From: Anaerolineae bacterium | GTDB taxonomy: Bacteria > Chloroflexota > Anaerolineae > Aggregatilineales > Phototrophicaceae | Direction: 5' to 3' | Assembly (NCBI GenBank): GCA_028284565.1 | Contig: JANQRM010000401.1 | Location: 1 to 23,674, forward strand | DNA length: 23,674 nt | In this document: positions 7,546 through 15,183 of the stretch, piece by piece | How positions within the stretch are numbered: position 1 is the first letter of the stretch | Layout: every line of letters starts with the position of its first letter | The notes under the pieces: model-generated | What the model saw: the letters and a program-made list of their open reading frames with translations, nothing else | Told to the model about the DNA's origin: nothing | Databases searched by the model: none | Position numbers and translations under genes: made by a program

Positions 7546-8127
7546 ATGGACTATTTTGTGCATGAAACCGCTATTGTCGATGAGGGTGCGAGTATCGGTG
7601 CAGGCACGAAAATTTGGCATTTTTGTCATGTGATGCCCAAAGTCGTGATTGGTAAAGCCTGTTCATTGGGACAGAATATCTTTGTCGCCAACAAGGTGAC
7701 GATAGGCGATGGGGTCAAAATTCAGAATAATGTCTCTGTGTATGAAGGGGTGACTTTGGAAGATTATGTCTTCTGTGGACCCAGTGTGGTGTTTACGAAT
7801 GTACGGAATCCACGCTCGGCTTTCCCAAAAACGCCTGACGAGGGGTACGATGACACACTCGTGAAACATGGCGCGACTTTAGGGGCAAATGCGACCATCG
7901 TGTGTGGGACAACGGTGCATGAGTGGGCATTTGTCGCGGCAGGTGCGGTAGTCACAAAGGATGTACCAGCCTATGCCATGGTTGCGGGTGTGCCAGCGAA
8001 AATCATCGGTTATGCGTGTCAATGTGGTGAAAAACTCAATTTTGTCGATGATAGGGTGACCTGTGAACACTGTGGTAGACGCTATCAGAAACAAGATGGA
8101 CGGGTCACCTTTTTAGGCACAAGCTGA
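7546..8127 (+). CDS. wlbB: UDP-3-amino-sugar N-acetyltransferase, WlbB/WbpD type
   Basis: 193 residues from the ATG at 7546, two bases after the wlbC stop; a longer in-frame start inside wlbC is not needed. Hexapeptide repeats spanning about 5-155 (for example 'IVDEGASIGAGTKIWHFCHV', 'VTIGDGVKIQ', 'ATLGANATIVCG') predict a left-handed beta-helix trimer using acetyl-CoA. 'VFTNVRNPRSAFPKTP' is a loop typical of WlbB/WbpD. A C-terminal cysteine set (C158, C160, C173, C176: CxC...CxxC) looks like a small zinc knuckle. Expected product: UDP-2,3-diacetamido-2,3-dideoxyglucuronate. The 2-epimerase (WlbD/WbpI) and UDP-GlcNAc 6-dehydrogenase are not in the window. Confidence 0.88.
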   Translation: MDYFVHETAIVDEGASIGAGTKIWHFCHVMPKVVIGKACSLGQNIFVANKVTIGDGVKIQNNVSVYEGVTLEDYVFCGPSVVFTNVRNPRSAFPKTPDEGYDDTLVKHGATLGANATIVCGTTVHEWAFVAAGAVVTKDVPAYAMVAGVPAKIIGYACQCGEKLNFVDDRVTCEHCGRRYQKQDGRVTFLGTS

Positions 8128-8158
8128 TTCCCCCTCCAACTTGCAGACCATTCAAGCG

Positions 8159-8164
8159 TATAAT
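8159..8164 (+). promoter_or_regulatory. Candidate -10 element of peroxiredoxin copy 2
   Basis: TATAAT lies 37 nt before the ATG at 8201, in the gap after wlbB, suggesting that this peroxiredoxin has its own promoter. No good -35 is seen at 17 nt (TTGCAG at 8141 is only 12 nt away). A very similar string, TATAATCGTA, occurs before the HNH gene at 16708. Confidence 0.35.
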
Positions 8165-8200
8165 CGTAATCTCGATTTTATCAAAACAAAGGACGATTTG

Positions 8201-8656
8201 ATGCCTGCTGTTGGTGAACAAGCCCCAGATTTTGAATTGCTCAATCAAGACGGCAAAACGGTCAAGCTCAGTGATTATCGTGGCAAAAAGGTGATTTTAT
8301 TTGCCTATCCCAAAGCTGGGACATCCGGTTGTACGACCCAAGCTTGTGGACTGCGCGATAACTTTCCACAATTTGAAAACGCCAATGCCACGGTGCTGGG
8401 GATTAGTCCCGATTTGCCGGATGCGCTGAAAAAGTGGAAAGAAGCAGAAAACCTACCCTATGATTTGGTGTCTGACCCTGACCATGCGGTATTAGAAGCG
8501 TGGGGTGCATGGGGCGAGCGCAATATGTATGGCAACACATATATGGGTGTGATTCGCTCGCATTGGGTGATTGATGAAGAGGGTAAAATTGCGGATGAGC
8601 AAGTCAAAATCAGCCCAAAGAAGAGCATCGAAAAAGCCGTGGCGTTTGTCAATTAG
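8201..8656 (+). CDS. PrxQ/BCP-type peroxiredoxin, copy 2
   Basis: 151 residues from the ATG at 8201, preceded by AAAGGA; a TTG start 20 codons earlier is not needed. 'EQAPDFELLNQDGKTVKLSD' and the active site 'YPKAGTSGCTTQACG' (peroxidatic Cys44, resolving Cys49) are intact, and 'VIDEEG' closes the core. It is strikingly similar to copy 1 at 3876-4334, especially over the first 70 residues (shared blocks APDFEL, NQDG, VKLSDYRGKKVILFA, TSGC, QACG, VLGIS). The middle loop differs ('WGERNMYGNTYMGVIRSHW' against 'WGHKLFGFIPLPLGKRSYW'). Its stop overlaps the stop of the convergent gene. Confidence 0.9.
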   Translation: MPAVGEQAPDFELLNQDGKTVKLSDYRGKKVILFAYPKAGTSGCTTQACGLRDNFPQFENANATVLGISPDLPDALKKWKEAENLPYDLVSDPDHAVLEAWGAWGERNMYGNTYMGVIRSHWVIDEEGKIADEQVKISPKKSIEKAVAFVN

Positions 8657-9111
8657 TGGGTGACAATATAGTCTCGCCGTACACGGTCAACGATGTCTAC
8701 AAGGGTCTGGTGTGTGTAATCGCGCTGATGATATTCATGCCAAAGCGCGCAGAAGGTCACACCAAGCGAATAATCATAACGAGGTCCGATGGGTTCGTTT
8801 CCCGTGATGACAGCAACCGTTGCCGGGATGTCCATGCCGGAGTCGATGAGTGTCACCACCACTCCCGCAAGATAGCGTGACCAACTGGGAAGGGGGCGGT
8901 TCTGGCAGGTGCGTTTGTCTCGTGCAGAGCGACGATCAAATTGCGTATGTGCGTCTAAATCAGGAGCGTGAATCGAAAATTGCATCCCCTCGACGACAGA
9001 GGCGGCAACCCACATCTCATGACCCGGCGCAGAGACTATCCACTCTGGCGATTGGTCTGGATAGGTTGTGGTAAAGGTTGTTAGCAGGTGAATCGGCGCG
9101 TCAATCACCAC
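8653..9111 (-). CDS. GHMP/galactokinase-like protein lacking key motifs
   Basis: 152 residues from GTG at 9111; GAGGA lies about 8 nt upstream and an in-frame TAG further up fixes the start. Order and spacing resemble the N-terminal half of galactokinases: 'EWIVSAPGHEMWVA' (23-36) where APGRVNLIGEHTDY is expected, 'WSRYLAGVVVTLIDSGMDIP' (77-96) and 'GNEPIGPRYDYSLGVTFCAL' (104-123) where PIGxGLSSSA is expected. The substrate-binding GEHTDY and phosphate-binding GLSSSA signatures are absent and the C-terminal half is missing. If the relation is real, it cannot be a kinase. The frame is fully open with a proper ribosome site, so it may be a repurposed domain and not a dead gene. The assignment is inference from pattern only. 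Confidence 0.6.
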   Translation of the reverse strand: MVIDAPIHLLTTFTTTYPDQSPEWIVSAPGHEMWVAASVVEGMQFSIHAPDLDAHTQFDRRSARDKRTCQNRPLPSWSRYLAGVVVTLIDSGMDIPATVAVITGNEPIGPRYDYSLGVTFCALWHEYHQRDYTHQTLVDIVDRVRRDYIVTH

Positions 9112-9223
9112 CCCACTTGTCCTCGGCTATTTCCCAACGGTTTAATGGGTAAGTGTACCACATTTTGTCATCTTGCATTATAGTGTTGAGTCAGTGTTAT
9201 TACTCAAGACCATTTAGGACATC

Positions 9224-10747
9224 ATGCCACATCGCCGCTACGCATACATCAAACAGGTTATCGGGGTTGTCGCCTTTTGGTTACTGACCGCCGCCTGTAC
9301 GCCCGAAGAAGAACCACGCTTTGTTGAATTAGATACGGAATTTGGCGCGCCAGAGCCGATTTTTATCACACCGACTCCCATTCCGACTCTTGTGCCAACA
9401 GCGATACAGGTGTCACCGACTCAAGCACCCACCTTGACTCCAACGGATGCGCCACCCTCCCCAACGCCCACCTCTGTAGCGCTGACCTGTAATGCGATTT
9501 TTGAAAATCTCTATACTCGTGCGACGAATGCTTGCTTGAATAAACCGGATGGCTATTTCTGTAATGGGGGTTCACCGCCTGTTGCAGAACCTGCGGGTCC
9601 CATCAGCAGTGCCATTGGTGGCGAAGGGGCAGTCGTTGAGGCTCAGTTGATTAACAGCCTGCGGACTCAAGGCATCCCCACGAATAATAGCGGGGGTTTG
9701 GTCTGGTTTCGTCTCCATGAATTTGTGCAACTCAATGCGCTCTTGATTGGCGATGTCCAATTAACAGACCTCACAGTGGATGAAGAAGGTCTCCCCTCAT
9801 GGCAAGCCTTCGTAGTGCAGACCTACCCGCATGAGACGGTTTGTAATACCGCACCGCCCAGTGCCTTTGTTGTCCAGAGTGACTATGGTTTGTCCTCACG
9901 TTTGGGCATTAACGGGGTTGGGGTCGATTTGGATGGGACACTGGTGATTCAAACACATGGTTTGGACACGCACTTTATCGTGATTGAAGGGCAAGCACGT
10001 ATTGGTGTCTTTGGACAGCCCTTTACGGTTTTTGCTGGACAGCAACTTGTCGTGACCTATAACGCGGGGGATTTTAATGCACCAGCTGGCTTGCCGAGTC
10101 CGCCTGTCCCACTTGATTCGGAGTATGTGGAAAACTTGCCAACAGTGCTATTTGACCGTTCCGTGCGGATTCCGCAACCCGGCTTTATTGCCACGGAGGG
10201 ACGGGTCAATATGCGTGCAGAACCCAGCGTCAATTCGCAATTGCTCTATCAGGTTCCTGCGGAACAAATCATGACGGTGTTGGGTATTAATCCAGACCGA
10301 ACATGGTTCCATGTGCAATTGGGGAATGGCGAAACAGGTTGGATGCGCGCTGACTTGCTCTCACAGAATTTGGGGCGTATCAGTGCAACTTATGATGCCA
10401 CGCCAATACCCCCACAACGCTATGGTGACTTCGCCGAAAATGCGACGGTAATTGTGGGGCAAGGTGGGAATCTACGCGAAGCTCCCGATGTCGCCTTTAA
10501 GGTGATTACGACACTGCCTTATGGCACGCCCGTCAAACTTCTTGCTCGCAGTCCGTACAGTCCCTTTGTCAAGGTGGAAGTGGAGGGACAAGAGGGATGG
10601 CTGGCATTAATTACATTAGAAACGGAGTCCGTGATTAGCTCGTTACCCGTGGATTATGGCGTGCCTTTGCCCCCACGTCCCACAGCGCGTCCTGTATTTG
10701 CCTTTGGTGGTGGACATGCCTATCCCGATCCAAATGCTGGCAATTAA
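9224..10747 (+). CDS. SH3b-repeat lipoprotein with Thr/Pro-rich linker
   Basis: 507 residues. A signal peptide ends in the lipobox 'LLTAAC' with lipidation at Cys25, so it is anchored outside the membrane. A Thr/Pro-rich linker follows (about 49-85, 'TPTPIPTLVPTA' and similar). The middle domain (about 88-300) has several cysteines and ends with 'GQARIGVFGQPFTVFAGQQL' (256-275), which recalls FecR-like beta domains. Two SH3b domains follow: about 322-380 ('GRVNMRAEPSVNSQLLYQVP' and 'GWMRADLL') and about 403-465 ('GNLREAPDVAFKVITTLPYG' and 'GWLALITL'). SH3b domains usually bind cell-wall or surface polymers. This layout is very common in Chloroflexota. The start is supported by AGGA before the ATG. 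Nothing suggests an enzyme. Confidence 0.85.
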   Translation: MPHRRYAYIKQVIGVVAFWLLTAACTPEEEPRFVELDTEFGAPEPIFITPTPIPTLVPTAIQVSPTQAPTLTPTDAPPSPTPTSVALTCNAIFENLYTRATNACLNKPDGYFCNGGSPPVAEPAGPISSAIGGEGAVVEAQLINSLRTQGIPTNNSGGLVWFRLHEFVQLNALLIGDVQLTDLTVDEEGLPSWQAFVVQTYPHETVCNTAPPSAFVVQSDYGLSSRLGINGVGVDLDGTLVIQTHGLDTHFIVIEGQARIGVFGQPFTVFAGQQLVVTYNAGDFNAPAGLPSPPVPLDSEYVENLPTVLFDRSVRIPQPGFIATEGRVNMRAEPSVNSQLLYQVPAEQIMTVLGINPDRTWFHVQLGNGETGWMRADLLSQNLGRISATYDATPIPPQRYGDFAENATVIVGQGGNLREAPDVAFKVITTLPYGTPVKLLARSPYSPFVKVEVEGQEGWLALITLETESVISSLPVDYGVPLPPRPTARPVFAFGGGHAYPDPNAGN

Positions 10748-10861
10748 ATCATAAACTGCCAGTTCACCAAGAAAAAATGACGGTAGAGTTAAGACTTCAT
10801 AACACATCGCAAAAGCGATTATCTAATTTCTGACATCTGATGTCTAGCAAGGGAGATACAA

Positions 10862-11428
10862 ATGGCAAAATTTTACGATCAAATCAGTGACGATTTAGCG
10901 GACTGGATACGCGCGCAACATTTGTTTTTTGTGGCATCTGCACCATTAAGCGGAGAGGGGCATATCAACCTCTCGGCGAAAGGTCTCGATTGCTTTCGTA
11001 TCTTTTCTTCGAATCAAGTGGCGTATCTGGATTTAACGGGCAGTGGGAATGAAACGTCGGCGCATCTAAAGGAGAATGGACGGATGACCTTCATGTTTTG
11101 TGCGTTTGTAGGCGCGCCTCGTATCTTGCGTCTGTATGGGCAAGGGCGTGTCGTCTTAACCAATGATGCCGAATGGGAAGACTTAAGCCAGCACTTCACG
11201 CTTATGCCCGGCACACGGCAGATTATCCTCTGTGATGTCGCGTCGGTGCAGACTTCCTGCGGATTTGCTGTCCCCTACATGGATTATGTCGGTGAACGAG
11301 ACGCACTGATTAAGTATGCCGAGACAAAAGGCGTGGACGGGATGCGTGATTACCGTGCTGAAAAGAATGTCGAGAGCATCGACGGACTACCAACACATTT
11401 AGGCGATGCACTTCAAACAGAAGCCTAA
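10862..11428 (+). CDS. Pyridoxamine 5'-phosphate oxidase-family flavoprotein
   Basis: 188 residues; a PPOX-type split beta-barrel, expected to bind FMN or a related flavin/F420 and act on a small molecule. The pattern is 'HLFFVASAPLSGEGHINLSA' (20-39), 'AYLDLTGSGNETSAHLKENG' (54-73) and 'MTFMFCAFVGAPRILRLYGQ' (75-94). This is the typical group annotated as pyridoxamine 5'-phosphate oxidase family and is distinct from true PdxH. GGGAG lies 6 nt before the ATG. It is convergent with the next gene and the two share stop-codon bases. The substrate is unknown. Confidence 0.82.
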   Translation: MAKFYDQISDDLADWIRAQHLFFVASAPLSGEGHINLSAKGLDCFRIFSSNQVAYLDLTGSGNETSAHLKENGRMTFMFCAFVGAPRILRLYGQGRVVLTNDAEWEDLSQHFTLMPGTRQIILCDVASVQTSCGFAVPYMDYVGERDALIKYAETKGVDGMRDYRAEKNVESIDGLPTHLGDALQTEA

Positions 11429-11724
11429 CCCCACAAGGAGGGTAAGTCCTCAATCTGTGACCAACCCTCGCCTTTTTTCAAGCGTTCAGTCGTGATTTCA
11501 GTGAAATAGTCATTGAGTAAATCTTTGCGCTCTTGATACAAGGGTGGATTACAGTAACAATTTTCTTCCCATGTCGCCCAACCATCTTCTGTGATGCGCG
11601 CTTGATTCAAACACTGTTGCATCTCTCCGCCAGAGGGTTGAATCTCCATAATATCGCCACTGTCGAGCAATGCCCGAAGTGCCTCCAAATTATGCGGTCT
11701 TGCTTTCACGAGGAAATGTGCCAT
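11425..11724 (-). CDS. Small hypothetical protein
   Basis: 99 residues, family not recognised. It opens 'MAHFLVKARPHNLEALRALL', which suggests a ferredoxin-like or YCII-like alpha/beta fold, and has 'ENCYCNPPLYQERKDLLNDY' around 54-73. Strong evidence that it is expressed: AAGGAGGAC with a 3-nt spacer before the ATG at 11724. Its TAG stop shares bases with the TAA stop of the convergent flavoprotein gene. No membrane segment or signal peptide is present. Confidence 0.65.
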   Translation of the reverse strand: MAHFLVKARPHNLEALRALLDSGDIMEIQPSGGEMQQCLNQARITEDGWATWEENCYCNPPLYQERKDLLNDYFTEITTERLKKGEGWSQIEDLPSLWG

Positions 11725-11803
11725 ATCGTCCTCCTTCTGAATGACTTGACAACCCTATCCAAAACGATTAGCTTGAGGATAACAGAAAAGATTAAGGGAA
11801 ACG

Positions 11804-13189
11804 ATGACCTCAAAGCATTCGACCCATAAAAAGCAAGCGAATACAACGCCCACGCACAAAACTCAGCAACCGTCCACGAACAGTCAGTCACATATGGAGA
11901 TGATTCAACGCGCGGTTGAAAATTTCAGCGCACAAACCTTAACACCCGATGTCGTGATGCAATTACAACATTTAGTTGGTAATCAATATGTCAGTCTGAT
12001 GCTCAAAAATAAAGAGGAGTCCACCTATTCAAATAATTCTCTGATTCATCAATCAGCATCTGAATCCACTATCCAACGGGATGAAGAGAACGATGCTTAT
12101 GCCGAGTATAAACGAGTCAAAGCCAAAATCAACCAGCTTGAAAAAATCCACAAAGAGAATGTGGGAGATAATGAAGAATATCAACGGCTTGTTGCACGAC
12201 TAGATGAGTTGGATAAACAAGTCTCAGAGAATGCTCCAGTTACCCAGCTTCAACTAGAGAGAACACAACTCATCGGTGAGGTGGGTCGCAAGATGAATCG
12301 GGCATACAGTCGGTATATCTCAGCTTGTGAAGCCAAGAAGACCGAACTCAAAGAAGCCGCTAAACAGGATGCTTTATTTGCCAATGTTGTCATCAACATC
12401 TTTTTATCTTTTGCGCCTAGCTTTCTATCCGTTTTGGGTAAGAACATCACGAACAAACTGTTATCGAAATCCAGTGAGGCATTGATACGTACCGGAATGT
12501 ATCTCAAAAAGAACGCAGATGGTGTAAAAGCTGTTGTTGAAAGCGGGGTTGGTGCGGCATCTGAAGTCGTGTGGGATAACATGGATGACAATTTTAGAGA
12601 TTCGGACAGTGAGAGTTTTGTTGATGCCTTAAAAGCCGGGTTTGCTGTCTATATCGAAGGGGCAGATGCATCCCTGCGCGGAAAAACCATTGAGCAATTA
12701 GTGATTCTTAATGAACGCTGGGAAGTTGAGTTTACGAGCGAAGCGCATTATAAACAAGAAATTGACGAGAAAGTGAAGAAGTTCCAGTCAGAAGTTGCAC
12801 CGATTGGTCGAGGCTGGTCCACGAAAGAACGTTTACCAGAAGGGGGCACACGCGAAAAGTCCACACTGCTACACGTCTATCAAATTCAGGGACCTAACAC
12901 GAAACGGTATGCACTGGTTGAGCGAACCACCAGAGAACAGGGTTCAGTTCCGCTGTTCCCCGAAGCCTATGAGAAAGAACGCTTAGAGACGGACGAATAT
13001 AAGTTCATCAAGTGGATTTCGCCTGAGATGCAAGAAATCGCTATTCGGAAAGCCAAAGTGCGAAACAAGGAAGAATTTGGCAAGGAAGTTATTCATGTAC
13101 TTGATCATAAACAGGTCGTGTCCATGCCCTTGCTCTACCTTGTAACCGACATGCTTAACTTTTCGCAGAGTACCGCGCAAGCGAAATAA
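11804..13189 (+). CDS. Putative eCIS-associated cargo-like protein
   Basis: 461 residues. A low-complexity, Thr/Gln/His/Ser/Lys-rich N-terminus (1-30) is followed by 'LTPDVVMQLQHLVGNQYVSL' (46-65) and 'STIQRDEEND' (88-97). The 'LQ..xGN..V..L' helix followed by 'IQR' is a signature I associate with proteins near extracellular contractile injection systems, often in front of DUF4157 or toxin domains. Here it leads into a coiled coil (about 98-145), a helical segment, a hydrophobic stretch 'LFANVVINIFLSFAPSFLSV' (191-210) and a C-terminal alpha/beta region (about 300-460) with no recognised catalytic motif. No secretion signal is present. AAGGGA precedes the ATG and a terminator follows. No sheath, tube or baseplate genes are in the window, so the link rests on the N-terminal pattern alone. 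Confidence 0.5.
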   Translation: MTSKHSTHKKQANTTPTHKTQQPSTNSQSHMEMIQRAVENFSAQTLTPDVVMQLQHLVGNQYVSLMLKNKEESTYSNNSLIHQSASESTIQRDEENDAYAEYKRVKAKINQLEKIHKENVGDNEEYQRLVARLDELDKQVSENAPVTQLQLERTQLIGEVGRKMNRAYSRYISACEAKKTELKEAAKQDALFANVVINIFLSFAPSFLSVLGKNITNKLLSKSSEALIRTGMYLKKNADGVKAVVESGVGAASEVVWDNMDDNFRDSDSESFVDALKAGFAVYIEGADASLRGKTIEQLVILNERWEVEFTSEAHYKQEIDEKVKKFQSEVAPIGRGWSTKERLPEGGTREKSTLLHVYQIQGPNTKRYALVERTTREQGSVPLFPEAYEKERLETDEYKFIKWISPEMQEIAIRKAKVRNKEEFGKEVIHVLDHKQVVSMPLLYLVTDMLNFSQSTAQAK

Positions 13190-13215
13190 AATCCCTCTCC
13201 AAACGAAGAGGGATT
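13190..13215. terminator. Bidirectional intrinsic terminator
   Basis: A nine-base-pair stem AATCCCTCT/AGAGGGATT with an 8-nt loop directly follows the stop codon of the plus-strand gene. On the minus strand the downstream flank reads TTTTATTT, a good U-tract, so it can end the convergent DUF4139 gene as well. The plus-strand tail (CTTGTTGTTC) is weaker. Confidence 0.8.
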
Positions 13216-13238
13216 CTTGTTGTTCAGCTGTTGGTGAC

Positions 13239-14687
13239 TTATCGGGGCCATTCGTAGCGGACAGTATAACTAACGACAACCTCTTCCCCTGCTGGCACAT
13301 TTACGCGGTATTCAATTGTCGCCGCGTCCAATTGCTCGAAAGCGTGGGAACTATTGAGAATCTGCCAATTGCTCCAACGGAAGAGGTGTTCTGGAATCCG
13401 AACTTCCACGCTTTCCGTGTCTTTACGATTGCGGATACGGATTTCAAAAGACTCTTCAATAATACGCCCAGTGACAAGTTCATAGCTGGTTTGGGTACGT
13501 TCACCGACCAAATCGAAGGCATTCCCCAAGTAGATTTCGACATCTTCGCCTTGTGGTGTGTGGTCGATGAAGTTCTCGCCAATCAATAACGCCGCGCCAT
13601 CTACATCTGCTTGATAGACGCGAATCCGTCCAGCTGGCAAGTCTGCCCCTAAACCACCATCATCGTCTGTGGTGAATTCAAGCCATGTCTGCACATCCGA
13701 CACCCCCGAACTCCAATAGGAACGGTCGGCGATGATGTCATAGTAACCACCAAAGAAGGGACTGCCATCATAGACGAAGAAGCGATTGGCAGGGACTCCT
13801 GCTCCTGTGACGAATTCGATCTGCTTGGTTTCGTTGTTGTTCAAGGTCACACGGCGGGGTATCTCGTAGAGTTGATATTCAAAGAACTCACGTTGAGCGA
13901 CCTCTTCTTCGGCAAGAAATGCACCGTCATAATCGGCTGGAATCGCTTGATTACGTAAGATATTGGGATCGGCAACTCGGTTCACATCACCAGCGACCAA
14001 TTTCAGGAGGGCATTCTCGAAGGTTGTCCCGCTATTATTGTTAATCGTCACCCAGCCATTCAAATCAAGTGAAGCATTATCTGTCCCCAATAGGACGTTG
14101 TAATCCGCATTCCATGACATCCCACCGGTGAGATAGGTCAGTTCGACTTGTTGACTACCCGCTTGCGAACTGCTAATCAGCCATTGCAAGGTTGGGCGTG
14201 TGATTAAGCCTTCGGGGAGTGCTGGAAAGCTAATGTTGCGGGCATTGCCTAATTGGATGACGACGACTTGTCCCGTGTCCGTTTGTAGGATGATTTCACC
14301 CCCACGTCCACTAAGGAGTTGTCCAGCGAAGGTCGTGCCATCATTCGTGATAACTTCGATACGTTCATCCACATAGCGATTGAGCAAGGCGGAGCTGTTT
14401 ACAAGGTCATATTGATAATTCTGTTCAAGGATAAATGTGCCGAGTGAATTTGTGAGGGATTGGAAATTCACGCTCGTCTGGTCGATATTCGCCGCGACAT
14501 CAGTGAAGTTAATCTGATTCAGTCCTTCGGCGAAGACCATCGTGCGGGTGTCTTTAACGAGGGCTGTGCCTTCATTATATATCGTGACAGCAACACCATC
14601 CGCTTGTTCGGGCGTGTCTTGTGCCATGACAACCGACACAAGGACGAGTTGAATGATTAAAACGAGGAACGCAAGTTGTTTTCGCAT
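13239..14687 (-). CDS. Secreted DUF4139 domain-containing protein
   Basis: 482 residues. A signal peptide (1-22, 'LVLIIQLVLVSVVMA' then QDTP) predicts export. The N-terminal region 'VAVTIYNEGTALVKDTRTM' and 'GLNQINFTDVAANIDQTSV' is the typical opening of DUF4139 proteins. Later landmarks are 'LTYLTGGMSWNADYNVLLG' (about 182-200), 'IPRRVTLNNNETKQIEF' and, near the end, 'ISEESFEIRIRNRK'-like strands with 'YRVNVPAGEEVVVSYTVRYEW'. It should be a beta-rich extracytoplasmic protein of unknown function. AAAGGAAA precedes the ATG. It lies 53 nt downstream of the small beta-domain gene and probably shares its transcript. Confidence 0.82.
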   Translation of the reverse strand: MRKQLAFLVLIIQLVLVSVVMAQDTPEQADGVAVTIYNEGTALVKDTRTMVFAEGLNQINFTDVAANIDQTSVNFQSLTNSLGTFILEQNYQYDLVNSSALLNRYVDERIEVITNDGTTFAGQLLSGRGGEIILQTDTGQVVVIQLGNARNISFPALPEGLITRPTLQWLISSSQAGSQQVELTYLTGGMSWNADYNVLLGTDNASLDLNGWVTINNNSGTTFENALLKLVAGDVNRVADPNILRNQAIPADYDGAFLAEEEVAQREFFEYQLYEIPRRVTLNNNETKQIEFVTGAGVPANRFFVYDGSPFFGGYYDIIADRSYWSSGVSDVQTWLEFTTDDDGGLGADLPAGRIRVYQADVDGAALLIGENFIDHTPQGEDVEIYLGNAFDLVGERTQTSYELVTGRIIEESFEIRIRNRKDTESVEVRIPEHLFRWSNWQILNSSHAFEQLDAATIEYRVNVPAGEEVVVSYTVRYEWPR

Positions 14688-14740
14688 GGGTAGGTTTCCT
14701 TTGTTATGTTATGCGGTTTTATGGATTGGCGTGTTACCGA

Positions 14741-15046
14741 TTATGAAACACTAAAATTGCCTTGATAATTATTGATTTGGAGTGAGTAATCCCCTGAATC
14801 GAGCTGGTCATCCACCGTGATGGTTTCCTTGTAAGGGGTCATCATCATGGGGCAACCCACATCCATTGGAATTTCCCGATAGATTTCAACGCTCAGATTA
14901 TTGGCATTGCGATTTTGTGTGATTTTCACAGGATAGTCACAACCATCGGGATGATTGCCACTCACTTGCATACGGACGGTGCCACCTGCTTGTACATCCA
15001 CATTCACACTGTCGATTAGGGTACTCACTTGTCGCGTTTCACTCAT
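14741..15046 (-). CDS. Stand-alone cysteine-pair beta-sandwich domain protein
   Basis: 101 residues. The pattern 'VSGNHPDGCDYPVKITQNRN' ... 'GCPMMMTPYKETITV' ... 'SGDYSLQINNYQGNFSVS' matches a domain I know from Chloroflexota secreted proteins (usually 'G.LPDGC....Q.R.GN.F.V ... C......P......L..G.Y.V.VNG....F'), with two cysteines probably pairing. Normally this domain sits behind a lipoprotein signal. Here AAGGAGG 8 nt before the ATG fixes the start and an in-frame TAG upstream excludes a longer form, so the product has no signal peptide. Function unknown; it may act inside the cell or leave by another route. Confidence 0.7.
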   Translation of the reverse strand: MSETRQVSTLIDSVNVDVQAGGTVRMQVSGNHPDGCDYPVKITQNRNANNLSVEIYREIPMDVGCPMMMTPYKETITVDDQLDSGDYSLQINNYQGNFSVS

Positions 15047-15117
15047 CAGATAAGCCTCCTTCGCCTATAGACGTTTGATAATGGGTATTTGTTCCATGCG
15101 AAAACAGTTGCGTGTCT

Positions 15118-15123
15118 ATTATA
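15118..15123 (-). promoter_or_regulatory. Candidate -10 element (TATAAT) on minus strand
   Basis: TATAAT on the minus strand lies about 70 nt before the ATG of the 101-residue protein, in the 137-nt gap after the lipoprotein gene. The -35 position is poor (GCAACA at 17 nt). A short inverted repeat GACC-ATT-GGTC lies just upstream of it. Confidence 0.3.
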
Positions 15124-15183
15124 CGTTGGACAGCCGAGGATGTTGCGACCATTGGTCTATGCTGGAAACGGAAGTATAGATTG

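Noticed and set aside
10806..10819. Small hairpin ATCGC-AAAA-GCGAT after the SH3b lipoprotein gene
   Set aside because: Only five base pairs and no T-tract, so not a convincing terminator.
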